DNA of 64,000 nucleotides. Origin: Mucilaginibacter sp. Its GTDB lineage: Bacteria > Bacteroidota > Bacteroidia > Sphingobacteriales > Sphingobacteriaceae. The stretch lies in assembly GCA_030445275.1 (NCBI GenBank), contig JAUCSE010000057.1, positions 1-64,000 of the forward strand, read 5' to 3'. Numbering within the stretch: position 1 is the stretch's first letter; every line of letters begins with the position of its first letter. The position numbers and the translations under genes are program-made. Shown one piece after another: positions 32,981-42,400 of this stretch. Under the pieces are notes generated by a model, which saw only the letters and a list, made by a program, of their open reading frames with translations, searched no databases and had not been told where the DNA came from.

Positions 32981-34286
32981 CAAAACACCCGTAACTATTT
33001 TCTGGTTTCGCCGCGATCTGCGTTTAAATGATAATGCCGGGTTATACCATGCTTTAAAAAGCAGCACCCCTGTGCTGCCGCTTTTTATTTTTGATAAAGA
33101 GATACTGGATAAGTTGGAGGATAAGGATGATGCGCGTGTAACGTTTATTTATCAAACCATTGAGGTGTTACGACAGGAACTGCATCAGCATGGCAGCAGT
33201 TTACTGGTGATGAATGATAAAGCGGAGTATGCCTGGAATAACCTTATAAATACTTATAATATCGCCGCGGTTTATACCAATCATGATTATGAACCTTACG
33301 CTACTAAACGCGATGATGCGATAAGGGAAAAGCTGCAACAGCGCCAAATTGCGTTTAAAACTTTTAAAGACCAGGTAATATTTGAAAAGAACGAGGTAAC
33401 CAAGGATGATGGGAAACCCTATACCATTTATACCCCTTATCAGCGTAAATGGTATGGCACATTAAAACCCTTTTACCTTAAACCCTACCCTACTGAAAAG
33501 CATTTTAAGAACCTGGTTAAAACCAACATATTGCCTCTACCCTCATTAAAAGAAATAGGCTTTGAAAAAAGCAGCATGCATTTTCCAGATAAAGAGTATA
33601 ACAATATTATCAATGATTATAAAGAAAAACGTGATCTGCCAGCCATTAAGGGAACAGCACGCATTGGGCTGCACTTACGTTTTGGTACATTAAGCATTAG
33701 GGAACTAGCCCGCACAGCACATAATTACCACGAAAAAACATGGCTTAATGAACTGATATGGCGCGAGTTTTATATGATGATCATGCATCATTTCCCCAAA
33801 ACTATGGATCATGCCTTCAGGCCTGGATATGACCGGATTGCATGGGTAAATAACGAAGCGCAATTTAAAGCCTGGTGTAATGGGCAAACCGGCTACCCAA
33901 TAATAGATGCCGGTATGCGCGAATTAAATGCCACCGGCTTTATGCACAATCGTGTGCGGATGATAGTGGCCAGCTTTTTAAGTAAAGACCTGCTCATAGA
34001 CTGGCGCTGGGGCGAGCATTACTTTGCCCGTAAATTGCTTGATTATGAAATGGCCAGCAATGTAGGCGGCTGGCAATGGGCCGCAGGCTCGGGTACCGAC
34101 GCTGCTCCGTACTTCCGTATATTTAATCCTGACTCGCAAACAAAAAAATTTGATCCTGATTTGCAATACATAAAAAAATGGGTTCCGGAATATGCCAACT
34201 TTAGCCGGTATCCGAAACCCATTATTGATCACGCCTTTGCGCGCGACCGGTGTTTAAAAGCTTTTAAAGCCGCTTTGGCTAAATAA
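32973..34286 (+). CDS. phrB: Deoxyribodipyrimidine photolyase (class I CPD type)
   Basis: This 437-aa protein has the photolyase N-terminal alpha/beta domain starting IFWFRRDLRLNDNAG and the C-terminal FAD-binding domain with NELIWREFYMMIM, GYPIIDAGMREL, THNR-type sequence FMHNRVRM and the DYEMASNVGGWQWAAG flavin-contact region with Trp residues for electron transfer. It should repair cyclobutane pyrimidine dimers using blue light. Spacing and the APYFRIFNP end fit class I bacterial photolyase. It ends one base from the convergent FKBP stop, leaving no room for a dedicated terminator. Confidence 0.92.
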   Translation: MNNKTPVTIFWFRRDLRLNDNAGLYHALKSSTPVLPLFIFDKEILDKLEDKDDARVTFIYQTIEVLRQELHQHGSSLLVMNDKAEYAWNNLINTYNIAAVYTNHDYEPYATKRDDAIREKLQQRQIAFKTFKDQVIFEKNEVTKDDGKPYTIYTPYQRKWYGTLKPFYLKPYPTEKHFKNLVKTNILPLPSLKEIGFEKSSMHFPDKEYNNIINDYKEKRDLPAIKGTARIGLHLRFGTLSIRELARTAHNYHEKTWLNELIWREFYMMIMHHFPKTMDHAFRPGYDRIAWVNNEAQFKAWCNGQTGYPIIDAGMRELNATGFMHNRVRMIVASFLSKDLLIDWRWGEHYFARKLLDYEMASNVGGWQWAAGSGTDAAPYFRIFNPDSQTKKFDPDLQYIKKWVPEYANFSRYPKPIIDHAFARDRCLKAFKAALAK

Positions 34287-34287
34287 T

Positions 34288-35274
34288 TTATGGATTGGTA
34301 ACTGTTCCTACTGTAAAGCCTACAAAGTGTAAAGTGACATTCGGTCCAAGGGTTACATTACCATTAGAATCAGTTCCGCCGCCTTTACCATAACCTAATC
34401 TTGATGGAATGAACATGGAAATCACAGCTCCTGTGGTTTGCCCTTTTAGCACCTCCTGTAAACCAGGTACAACCTGTTCATTAACAAATGTTATTGGCGT
34501 ACCAGCTACTGGCCCTGTATCAAAAGCCACACCGTTAAGATATTGTCCAGAATAAGCATTAACCAAATAGGAAGATCCGGTACCAATGGCATCACCAACT
34601 CCGGTACCTGGGGTGGTTATTTTGTAATACAAACCCCTTCCCCTGGCATTTACATCAGTAATATGGATAAAGCTTAACGGGTCAAGATTATTGCTTTTCA
34701 TATACCCCCTGATCAGGTCATCATCATAAGCATCCACACTTGAAACCAGATTGATATAATAATCCAAACATTGATTACCTAAAATACGCGTATTAGTATT
34801 GGATGAACTACCAGTACCATATCCATTAACACCAAAGGCCAGGCGCGAAGGAATAAGTATCCTTGCCCTTGTACCCTTGTATTTAATAAGGTCATGTATT
34901 GCTAATTGCAGTCCCCTGGCTATAGGTGCAGTGGTTTGGGTCAGGTGTCCTAGCAAATTATCAATATGAGTAGTATTCAAGGTATCAACATTATTGTATT
35001 TACCATCAAATGATTTCAGGGTATATACAAACGCCACACTATCGGGATAATCCAAAGGAGTAACACCTGCTGTTGAGCCTTGCGAAAGTATCTGGTAATA
35101 TATGCCGCTGGTATCGCCAGCAACAGTTTTCATACCGGTAATCCCGTTGGCACTTATATAACTTTGTATCTGGCTTGCATCAAACTGCGTAATATTAGGA
35201 TCATTCCCTGTTTTGCGGCAGGATACCAACCCTATGGAGGTAATTAATAAAAGCGTAAAAATTATTTGTTTCAT
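34288..35274 (-). CDS. Lipoprotein with two FKBP-type peptidyl-prolyl isomerase domains
   Basis: This 328-aa protein has lipobox VSC (Cys19, LVSCRKTG) and two FKBP-like modules, at about residues 80-190 and 225-325, each preceded by a TSGIYY/GRGLYYKI-type segment. The second module keeps the VVPGLQEVLKGQTTG and PSRLGYGKGG core; the first has ARGLQLAIHDL and PSRLAFGVNG. It should be anchored in the periplasm or outer membrane and assist folding. It lies 73 bases after the single-domain FKBP gene, in the same direction, so the pair may come from one duplication. Confidence 0.82.
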   Translation of the reverse strand: MKQIIFTLLLITSIGLVSCRKTGNDPNITQFDASQIQSYISANGITGMKTVAGDTSGIYYQILSQGSTAGVTPLDYPDSVAFVYTLKSFDGKYNNVDTLNTTHIDNLLGHLTQTTAPIARGLQLAIHDLIKYKGTRARILIPSRLAFGVNGYGTGSSSNTNTRILGNQCLDYYINLVSSVDAYDDDLIRGYMKSNNLDPLSFIHITDVNARGRGLYYKITTPGTGVGDAIGTGSSYLVNAYSGQYLNGVAFDTGPVAGTPITFVNEQVVPGLQEVLKGQTTGAVISMFIPSRLGYGKGGGTDSNGNVTLGPNVTLHFVGFTVGTVTNP

Positions 35275-35347
35275 TTAGTTATTTATTATAGTTAACCGGG
35301 CTTTCAATGCCCCATTTCACCTTATTTTTCTATTACTTACCTGGTTC

Positions 35348-35863
35348 TTAGTTAATCACATTATACAGTGTTATGTGAAAATCAAGTACCGAATTCGCCG
35401 CCAAATGTATTGAATCCTGCGGATACGGCCCGTACGCATAACGCGATGGAACCAGCAGCCTTATTTTACCATTCTTTTTAATCAGCGGTATTCCCAGTTG
35501 CCATCCTCGTATAACATCACTCAACCTGAATGAGGGATGAAAATCATTGGTTTGAGCAATTATAGTACTTGAATTTAATACCTGCGCCGTATACCCTACC
35601 GTAACCTGTGTTGAGCTCGTGAACAGGTCATTACCTGCTCCCTCCTCGCCCGCATTAATAATATAAAAAACGCCTGATGTATCAGATGACGAATGATCAG
35701 TACGCTGTGCACCAAGTCCGGGATGGGCTGTTAAATAGTCCTGTATTAATTTATCATCAATGGCCTTTTGTGCATTATACTGCACCAAAGGATCCGTTCC
35801 CGACTTTTTACAAGCGGTAAAACCAACAATTAAAACAAATAAAGCTAACAGTATCCTGTTCAT
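35348..35863 (-). CDS. Single-domain FKBP-type peptidyl-prolyl isomerase lipoprotein
   Basis: This 171-aa lipoprotein has signal lipobox FTAC (Cys18), followed by a spacer and one FKBP-like module with VIRGWQLGIPLIKKNGKIRLL and PSRYAYG. The spacing matches FKBP with a shortened loop. It is the upstream partner of the two-domain FKBP gene (same strand, 73 bases apart) and shares the KKSGTDP post-lipobox style with it. The targets are unknown. Confidence 0.83.
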   Translation of the reverse strand: MNRILLALFVLIVGFTACKKSGTDPLVQYNAQKAIDDKLIQDYLTAHPGLGAQRTDHSSSDTSGVFYIINAGEEGAGNDLFTSSTQVTVGYTAQVLNSSTIIAQTNDFHPSFRLSDVIRGWQLGIPLIKKNGKIRLLVPSRYAYGPYPQDSIHLAANSVLDFHITLYNVIN

Positions 35864-36012
35864 TTTTCAAAAGGCAAATTTATTCTTTTAAAATAGAAAA
35901 ACGGCAGCTTAACACTTTTTAACAATTAATAAAAACATAATGCCTCCGCTACCCTTCTCCAGGGGTATAATTTATTGGATAAAACGCTTAATTTAAAGTA
36001 AAAGTGTGGTAA

Positions 36013-36082
36013 AACAAGTCATTAGTTTCACGTCATTAGTTGTCATTAAGTCATTACCCCTATATCAATGACCTAATGACAA
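36013..36082. repeat. Locus-specific GTCATTA word repeat with a long hairpin
   Basis: AAGTCATTAG, GTCATTAG, TTGTCATTAAGTCATTA is followed by the inverted TCAATGACCTAATGACAA. Positions 36040-36056 pair with 36065-36082 across a short loop, with essentially one mismatch. It sits in the gap between MarR and the FKBP gene and could terminate MarR or act in the FKBP leader. Confidence 0.7.
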
Positions 36083-36101
36083 CGACTCAATGACACGCAG
36101 T

Positions 36102-36545
36102 CTATGGTTTATAATTCAACGTAAGCTTATTTATCTTTTTGAGCATTTCGGTAAGGTACAACTTGTCAGCTTCGCTGATGTGCGAATCGAGGTAATTATT
36201 GAACTGCTTTACTACCGCACGGGCCTGGTGCCGTTTTTCTTTCCCCAGGGGAGTTAAATAAATTTTTACAGACCGTTTATCGCCCTGGTTTGATTCCCGG
36301 TATATTAACCCGGTTTTTTCCAGCTGACTAAGCATCCGCGATAAACTGGTTGACTTAAGCCCCAGCAAAGCGGCCGCCTGCGAAACGGTGGTTCCTTCTT
36401 TTTCGTCAATATTGATGAGCAAATAACCTATTGACTGCGTAATGCCAAACTCAGTAACCAACTGATTGTACCGGTTGGCAACGGTTTGCCATACTATCTT
36501 CAAAAAATAGTCAATGGTTTCCTGGTGTTTAACATTATTTTGCAT
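36102..36545 (-). CDS. MarR-family transcriptional regulator
   Basis: This 147-aa protein has the MarR winged-helix layout: an N-terminal helix, then the HTH with VSQAAALLGLKSTSLSRMLSQLEKTGLI (about residues 50-77) and the wing with RESNQGDKRSVKIYLT. It acts as a dimeric repressor or activator with an unknown ligand. I chose the ATG at 36545; the frame extends to a TTG at 36554. The gamma-glutamyltransferase gene lies 135 bases upstream on the same strand; word repeats lie on both sides. Confidence 0.9.
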   Translation of the reverse strand: MQNNVKHQETIDYFLKIVWQTVANRYNQLVTEFGITQSIGYLLINIDEKEGTTVSQAAALLGLKSTSLSRMLSQLEKTGLIYRESNQGDKRSVKIYLTPLGKEKRHQARAVVKQFNNYLDSHISEADKLYLTEMLKKINKLTLNYKP

Positions 36546-36591
36546 GCATACCAAACGTAAGAAATGCTTGTTGATTACGCAAGGGATTTTT

Positions 36592-36683
36592 TAGTTTGCA
36601 GTTTTAAGTTTGCAGTTATCTTCACAATTATAATCGCTGCATCCGTAACATCTGCAAACTGATTACTGCAAACCGCAAACTCA
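36592..36683. repeat. Locus-specific AGTTTGCAGTT inverted word repeat
   Basis: TTAGTTTGCAGTTTTAAG then TTTGCAGTTATC at 36591-36620 is imperfectly inverted at 36650-36683 (CTGCAAACTGATTACTGCAA then ACCGCAAACTC). The right arm overlaps the stop codon of the gamma-glutamyltransferase gene. The words differ from those of every other gap. Confidence 0.65.
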
Positions 36684-38399
36684 ATAACCCAGCTTCGTAT
36701 CATCACCCCGCGGATCAGCGCCACCTTCGTAGTAGCCCCACTGGGTTTTCAGTATGGCATCAACCCGACCAATAGGGCCACGGCCGGTTATTTTATACCC
36801 CTTGCTTTGCAGTTTGGTTACGGTTGTGCTATCCAGCGCGCCTGTTTCGGTCATGATGGCATCGGGCAGCCACTGGTGGTGAAACCGCTTTGATGTGACC
36901 GCCTGCTGTATACTTTGATCAAACTCAATCACATTAATAATGGTTTGAAAAACCGAAGTTATAATGGTTGATCCCCCGGGTGTGCCTACCACCATAAACA
37001 GCTTGCCATCCTTCTCAATAATTGTAGGTGTCATTGACGATAGCATCCGTTTGCCCGGCTGTATACTGTTAGCCTTACCGCCAACCATTCCGTACATATT
37101 CGGGACACCTGGTTTGGAGCTAAAATCATCCATTTCATTGTTTAATAAAAAACCTGCACCCTTTACAAATATTTTGGAACCAAACCAATCATTTAAAGTA
37201 GTGGTAATTGATACGGCGTTGCCATCGCGGTCAACAATAGAGTAATGCGTAGTTTGATCGCTTTCGTAACCCACAAAGGAACCTGGTTGTATACTGGCGC
37301 TTGGAGTAGCGGCATCCCAGCTAAAGTTGCTCATCCGTGCGCTTACATAGGCCGGTTTTAACAAGCTATCAACAGGAACCTTATAAAAATCAGGATCGCC
37401 GAGGTATTTGGAACGATCGGCATATACCCGACGCTCAGCCTCAACAATCAGTCTTACAGTCGAATCCTGGTTGTAGCCCCACCTTTTTAAAGGATATTTC
37501 TCAACCGACTGCAGCAATTGCAACAAGGCTATACCTCCGCTTGATGGCGGCGGCATGGTAATAATTTTATACCCTTTATAATTTCCCGTAATTGCCTTAC
37601 GCCAAACCGAATGATAGTTTTGCAAATCAGCTTTGGTTATCAGGCCGTTGCCGCTCTTCATCTCTGCCACCAATTGATCAGCCACTATCCCATCATAAAA
37701 TCCGGCCCGACCCTTGTCGCGTATCTGCTCCAGGGTTTTAGCCAAATCTTCCTGCACTAAAATCTCGCCTTCCTTCCATCCACCCTCTTTAATAAAATAA
37801 GATTTACCAGGGTTTAATTTCTTAAGCGGTTGCTGTATATCATTCAAATTACCAGCCAGTTTTTTGCTTATTTTAAAACCATTACGGGCCAGGTCAATGG
37901 CAGGTTGCACCAGATCGGCCCATTTAAGTTTGCCATATTTACGGTGTGCCTCTACCATACCATCAACAGATCCTGGTACACCTGATGCCTGATGGGTATG
38001 CAGACTCATATCAGGTATAACATTCCCGTTGGCATCCAGGTACATATTGGCGCTTGCTCCGGCTGGGCCTTTTTCCCGGTAATCAAGCGTATTGCTTTCG
38101 CCTGTTTTGGAGCGGTAAACCATAAAACCACCACCACCTATATTGCCCGCTTCCGGGAACGTAACAGCTAACGCAAATTGCACCGCCACGGCTGCATCAA
38201 CAGCATTGCCGCCTTTTTTTAATATATCAAGCCCCACCTGCGAGGCATCAGGATAGGCACATACCACCATACCGTTGTAGTACTGCCCACTATTGTTTAT
38301 ACCTAACCGTTTCTGCACGCACCCTATCGGTACAAAAAACAGGAATATTAAAAACAAACCTAAGTACCTGCTTTTCTTTGTATTGAGACGGTGTATCAT
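36681..38399 (-). CDS. ggt: Gamma-glutamyltransferase (lipoprotein form)
   Basis: This 572-aa enzyme has lipobox VPIGC (Cys27), so the precursor should be membrane anchored. The family marks are the early GGNAVDAAVA, REKGP and the self-cleavage/catalytic site with QTTHYSIVDRDGNAV (Thr383 becoming the nucleophile), then the SSMTPTI and GTPGGSTI regions. It hydrolyses or transfers the gamma-glutamyl group of glutathione and related peptides in the periplasm. The chain should be processed into two subunits at Thr383. Confidence 0.93.
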   Translation of the reverse strand: MIHRLNTKKSRYLGLFLIFLFFVPIGCVQKRLGINNSGQYYNGMVVCAYPDASQVGLDILKKGGNAVDAAVAVQFALAVTFPEAGNIGGGGFMVYRSKTGESNTLDYREKGPAGASANMYLDANGNVIPDMSLHTHQASGVPGSVDGMVEAHRKYGKLKWADLVQPAIDLARNGFKISKKLAGNLNDIQQPLKKLNPGKSYFIKEGGWKEGEILVQEDLAKTLEQIRDKGRAGFYDGIVADQLVAEMKSGNGLITKADLQNYHSVWRKAITGNYKGYKIITMPPPSSGGIALLQLLQSVEKYPLKRWGYNQDSTVRLIVEAERRVYADRSKYLGDPDFYKVPVDSLLKPAYVSARMSNFSWDAATPSASIQPGSFVGYESDQTTHYSIVDRDGNAVSITTTLNDWFGSKIFVKGAGFLLNNEMDDFSSKPGVPNMYGMVGGKANSIQPGKRMLSSMTPTIIEKDGKLFMVVGTPGGSTIITSVFQTIINVIEFDQSIQQAVTSKRFHHQWLPDAIMTETGALDSTTVTKLQSKGYKITGRGPIGRVDAILKTQWGYYEGGADPRGDDTKLGY

Positions 38400-38640
38400 T
38401 ATTTCGATCAGATTAATTTTTACTAAAATAACCTATTTGGAGATAAAAATTCACTATAAAAAGTTCATTATTTTGAGCTGAAAATCAAGGAAATGGAAAT
38501 TTCAGGCTGGTGTTTTTTAATTAAAATGCCATAAAACTTCAATTCTGCCGTTTATTTGCAGGATACGTATATGTTAAAATGCCGTTAAGCAAACATTTTA
38601 ATTCATATGCAATGATAAATTCATTAACTAAAATCACTAC

Positions 38641-39132
38641 ATGAAAAAACTAGCTTACATTTTACTTTTCTCAGTTTCGTTCTTATTAATAGGTAAGCGC
38701 TCACAGGCGCAGGACTACCAAACAGCTGTCGGACTAAAATTTGGCGCCTACGAAATTGGCCCCTCCATAAAATACTTTACTGATAAAAACACCGCGCTCG
38801 AAGGTATCCTGGGTTTTCGTAGCCATGGCGCAGTATTTACAGGCTTATATGAAAAATCTGCGCAGGCCTTTGGCGTTACTAACCTAAATTTCTATTATGG
38901 TTTTGGTGGTCACATTGGTTCAATAGGCAGCGGTGTTTACAAACGCTTTGGCGACGATGAATACTATAACGGCAAACACCTTTTAATTGGGGCTGATGCT
39001 ACCCTGGGTCTGGAATATAAGATACCAGAAGCGCCCATAGCCATAAGTCTTGACCTTAACCCCCGGGTTGAACTGGCAAAAGGACCATTTTTTGATATTG
39101 CACCTGGTTTAGGATTGAAATATACTTTTTAG
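38641..39132 (+). CDS. Small outer-membrane beta-barrel protein, unknown function
   Basis: This 163-aa protein has a cleavable signal peptide (to QAQ, about residue 24), alternating beta-strand sequence and a terminal Phe (LGLKYTF), as expected of an outer-membrane barrel. No known family is obvious. It is monocistronic and convergent with the T9SS subtilase, with repeats in the gap. Confidence 0.8.
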   Translation: MKKLAYILLFSVSFLLIGKRSQAQDYQTAVGLKFGAYEIGPSIKYFTDKNTALEGILGFRSHGAVFTGLYEKSAQAFGVTNLNFYYGFGGHIGSIGSGVYKRFGDDEYYNGKHLLIGADATLGLEYKIPEAPIAISLDLNPRVELAKGPFFDIAPGLGLKYTF

Positions 39133-39186
39133 GAAAGCTTAAAGCCAAAGGCTTAAAGGGGAAGGCTTTGATTTGCATATCGCGGT

Positions 39187-39421
39187 TGACTCACCCGGTC
39201 ATCTCCGCCAGCCGGCGGAGTGGCAATCCCCTACTTACAGAGCCACTCTGCATATCGGGGATTGCCACGTCGTTCCTCCTCGCAATGACGTGTTTTTATT
39301 TAGGCTTTTTACCCTCTGAGTCTGAGAGGCGGGGTGAGTCGACTGTAGGCCATGCTCCCTCGTTCTATTAACTCATTGATCTTGTTTTTTCTTTAAAGCC
39401 CCTCTCCTTTGGAGAGGGGCT
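39187..39421. repeat. Chimeric cluster of R2, R3 and GGAGAGGGGC hairpin repeats
   Basis: The convergent gap of 301 bases holds an R2 arm (39187-39219), an R3 GGGGATTGCCACG...CGCAATGACG arm (about 39255-39290), another GAGGCGGGGTGAGTCGAC R2 end and a perfect 11-bp stem AGCCCCTCTCC-TTT-GGAGAGGGGCT at 39397-39421. The elements appear nested in each other, which suggests repeated insertion at this site. The last hairpin could terminate the subtilase transcript. Confidence 0.65.
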
Positions 39422-39433
39422 GGGGTGAGGCTT

Positions 39434-42400
39434 TTACCTGCTAATAATTATTTTACGGGCATAAACTTTTTGCCCCAATAATACTTTCAATATGTACACG
39501 CCGGGGATTTGCCCATTCAGATTAACCGTTGTACTAAAATTACCCTGCGGCACGCTTTGTTTATTGGAATATACTGTTTGCCCCAGCGGGTTAATAAGCG
39601 ATAAATTTAAATCGGCGGCGGCTTTAGCTGCAAATAGTACATTCAGCTCGCTGCTTGCCGGCACAGGAAACACAATCAAGCCTATATCGGTCGAGTTATC
39701 GGCCCTTTCAACCGTACGGGCATAGGTATAATTGTCAGATAAGGAAACACAACCGCTTGCCAGGGTAACTGCTACCTGGTAATTACCACTTTGCAGGGGA
39801 TCATACTTTGCAGCAGTGGCCCCTTTTATAACCGTACCATTTAATAACCATTGGTTACCTGTTGTAAAGTTTGAGTTTAGCGTATTTAGGGTTTGTGAAA
39901 TAATTGGTTTGGTGAAATTTACTACCTGTCTTGCTGCCGATGCGCAGCCCATACTCTGCACCTTTACATCATAAAAATAATAGTAAAAGTTCTTATAGTA
40001 GCTAGTATCAGCCGCATTATCAGAGGTAGCGTTGTTGCCGCTTATACTAAATATATTACCTATGGTAAACGGATATCCTTTAACACCACTATTACTGCGA
40101 TAAATGGTAGCGTTGGCATCAAAAGATACAGATATGGTATAATTACCGGCCGCGGGCAGTTCCAGGTTCAGATCATAAACCTTTCCCTGGTCATTAACAT
40201 CATCAGGTTGCACACCTGGCAAAGGAGTGGTCCGGGTAGCCTGCGCGTCAATAGTAGTACTTGATACAACCTGCCCGTTACTATTATTTACATTAAAGGT
40301 TATTTTACCCGAATTACCAATATATAAACGCGCGCTTTTAATAACTAACGGTATTTTTGTGCTCATGTTTACCGCCGGGCTAAACTGATTATACCCACCG
40401 CCCGTAAAAACAGTTTTTGTAGCCGGCCCTACAGTTCCTGTAAAATCATTTATACCCGCATAGTAGGTATTGTTTACAGGTGGCTGTGCCGTAAGCGCTG
40501 TTGAACCATAAGCAATAGGAACGGTATCTGTATTATTCTGATACCAAAGCAGGGTGCCATCGCCTGTACCTGTTAGCAAGTATTGTTTACTATCGGTACA
40601 ATAGTAGGCATTAACCTTACCAATAACAGCCGGCGTATTAATCACCACAGTTGCCGATATCGTATTGTTAGCACTTACCGGATCGCTGGCTAAATTACTT
40701 GTGGCAGTTATGGTATACGTGGCGCCGGCCAAAGCATTAAACTTTTGGCTAAAGGTAAAATTGTCTTCGGCCAGGGGCGATAGCGTACCGGTATAAGTTT
40801 CAGTATAGGAGGTTTTAGTGTTATCTGGCGCCGTAATAGTAACCGTTACAGGTATATTGCTGATGGCAGCGCTGCCAAAATTTTTAAGCCTGACGGTAAC
40901 TGGCGTACTTGCCGAGCATGAACTACTTGAACCGGGGCTAACAATAGCTACTACACCTGCATCAATACTTGTTTGTAAAAACTGAACCTTGTAATCCTGG
41001 GTTTCGCCTTTAGCATAGGTGCCGCAAGCTTTTATAGTCGCGGTATCACTTGTTTCTGTTAATACCACCCGCATCAAACTATAGTTACCAGGAATTACTG
41101 ATCCGGGCACTTTAATATCGGCAGTTAACGTTGCTGTAGTGTTGGTTACACTGGTTGTAGCAGCCAGTTCGTCATTATCAAAAACGCCGTTTCCATTCCA
41201 GTCAATAAATACTTTAGCGGCCTTATTAAAGTTGCCTCCGCAGGTACCCAATGTAATACTTAAGGGATAAGTTTTAGCCTGCTCCAGTTGAACGGTTAAA
41301 CTGGTATAATCAGAGTAACTTTTGCATCCTGCTGCAGGAGTATTGTTTATGTTTGATAGTTTAAGGTTATCAATGCGCGAATCGGCATTTGATAACGGCG
41401 CAGATGTGCAATAATTTGTTCCCCCTGCCCCAGTAACAATAAGGGAATATGGCTGCGAGCCCGAGCTTAAAGTACCCTTATGTGATACCGTGATGGTATA
41501 ACTTTTACCGGGTACGGTATTGGCAATATAAACCTGTTCAATGTTATCCCTGATGTTATTACCCGTAATGGCCGCAGCCGACGGGGCATCAGGGTTTAAC
41601 ACCCAGGCGTTAAATGTTGTAGTGCCATCACTCACTTTAATATCAAGGTCATTAATTAATTTGGGCGTACGGCTGTTGATAACACCATCCGCTGTAGGTA
41701 TTGCTGCAGGGTCTGTCCATGAAATGATTGCGGCCAACACACCGTTGCCTGATGCTACCACATTAAAAGTTTGAGTTTGGCCCTGTTGCAAGGTATTTTC
41801 ATTGATAAGGCTTTTTGTACCATTATCAGTTATGGCCTGTGCTGCTTTTTTGGTATCCAGCAACCCCCAGCCATAAATATAATCCGGACCAACATTACCG
41901 GCATCAAAGGCTGTTTGGCATACCAGCCCTTTCAGTGTGGCAGCACGCATAAAAGCCCCCCCGTTTTTTTGGGCATAATACTCCTGCAATAAATATAAGG
42001 AACCTGTAATATTGGGCGCAGCCATGGAAGTACCTGACAGCGTAAGGTATGATGTAGAATTACTAACCCCAACAGATAATACATTTACCCCATTGCCTAC
42101 AATATCAGGCTTAACACGGCCATCATCAGTAGGTCCCCAGCTGCTAAAAGGGGCAATGGTTATATCCTGGCTGTTTGAGGGGCCATATGGCAAGGCATTT
42201 ACCGCCCCAACTGTCAATATATTTTTGGCATTGCCCGTTGTACTAATAATATCATAACCGCTATTATCGCTTATTCCCGCAGCTCGCGGCCCCTTACTAA
42301 CAAGAGTTTGATCGGTCCTGCTTTTATAACCATAATAATCAGTGCCTATTGCCGGACCGTTGCTTGTACGGGCGTTACCTGCCGATTCAACAATTAAGTA

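Noticed and set aside
39168..39371. 67-aa plus-strand frame after the outer-membrane protein
   Set aside because: It lies wholly in nested R2/R3 repeats.
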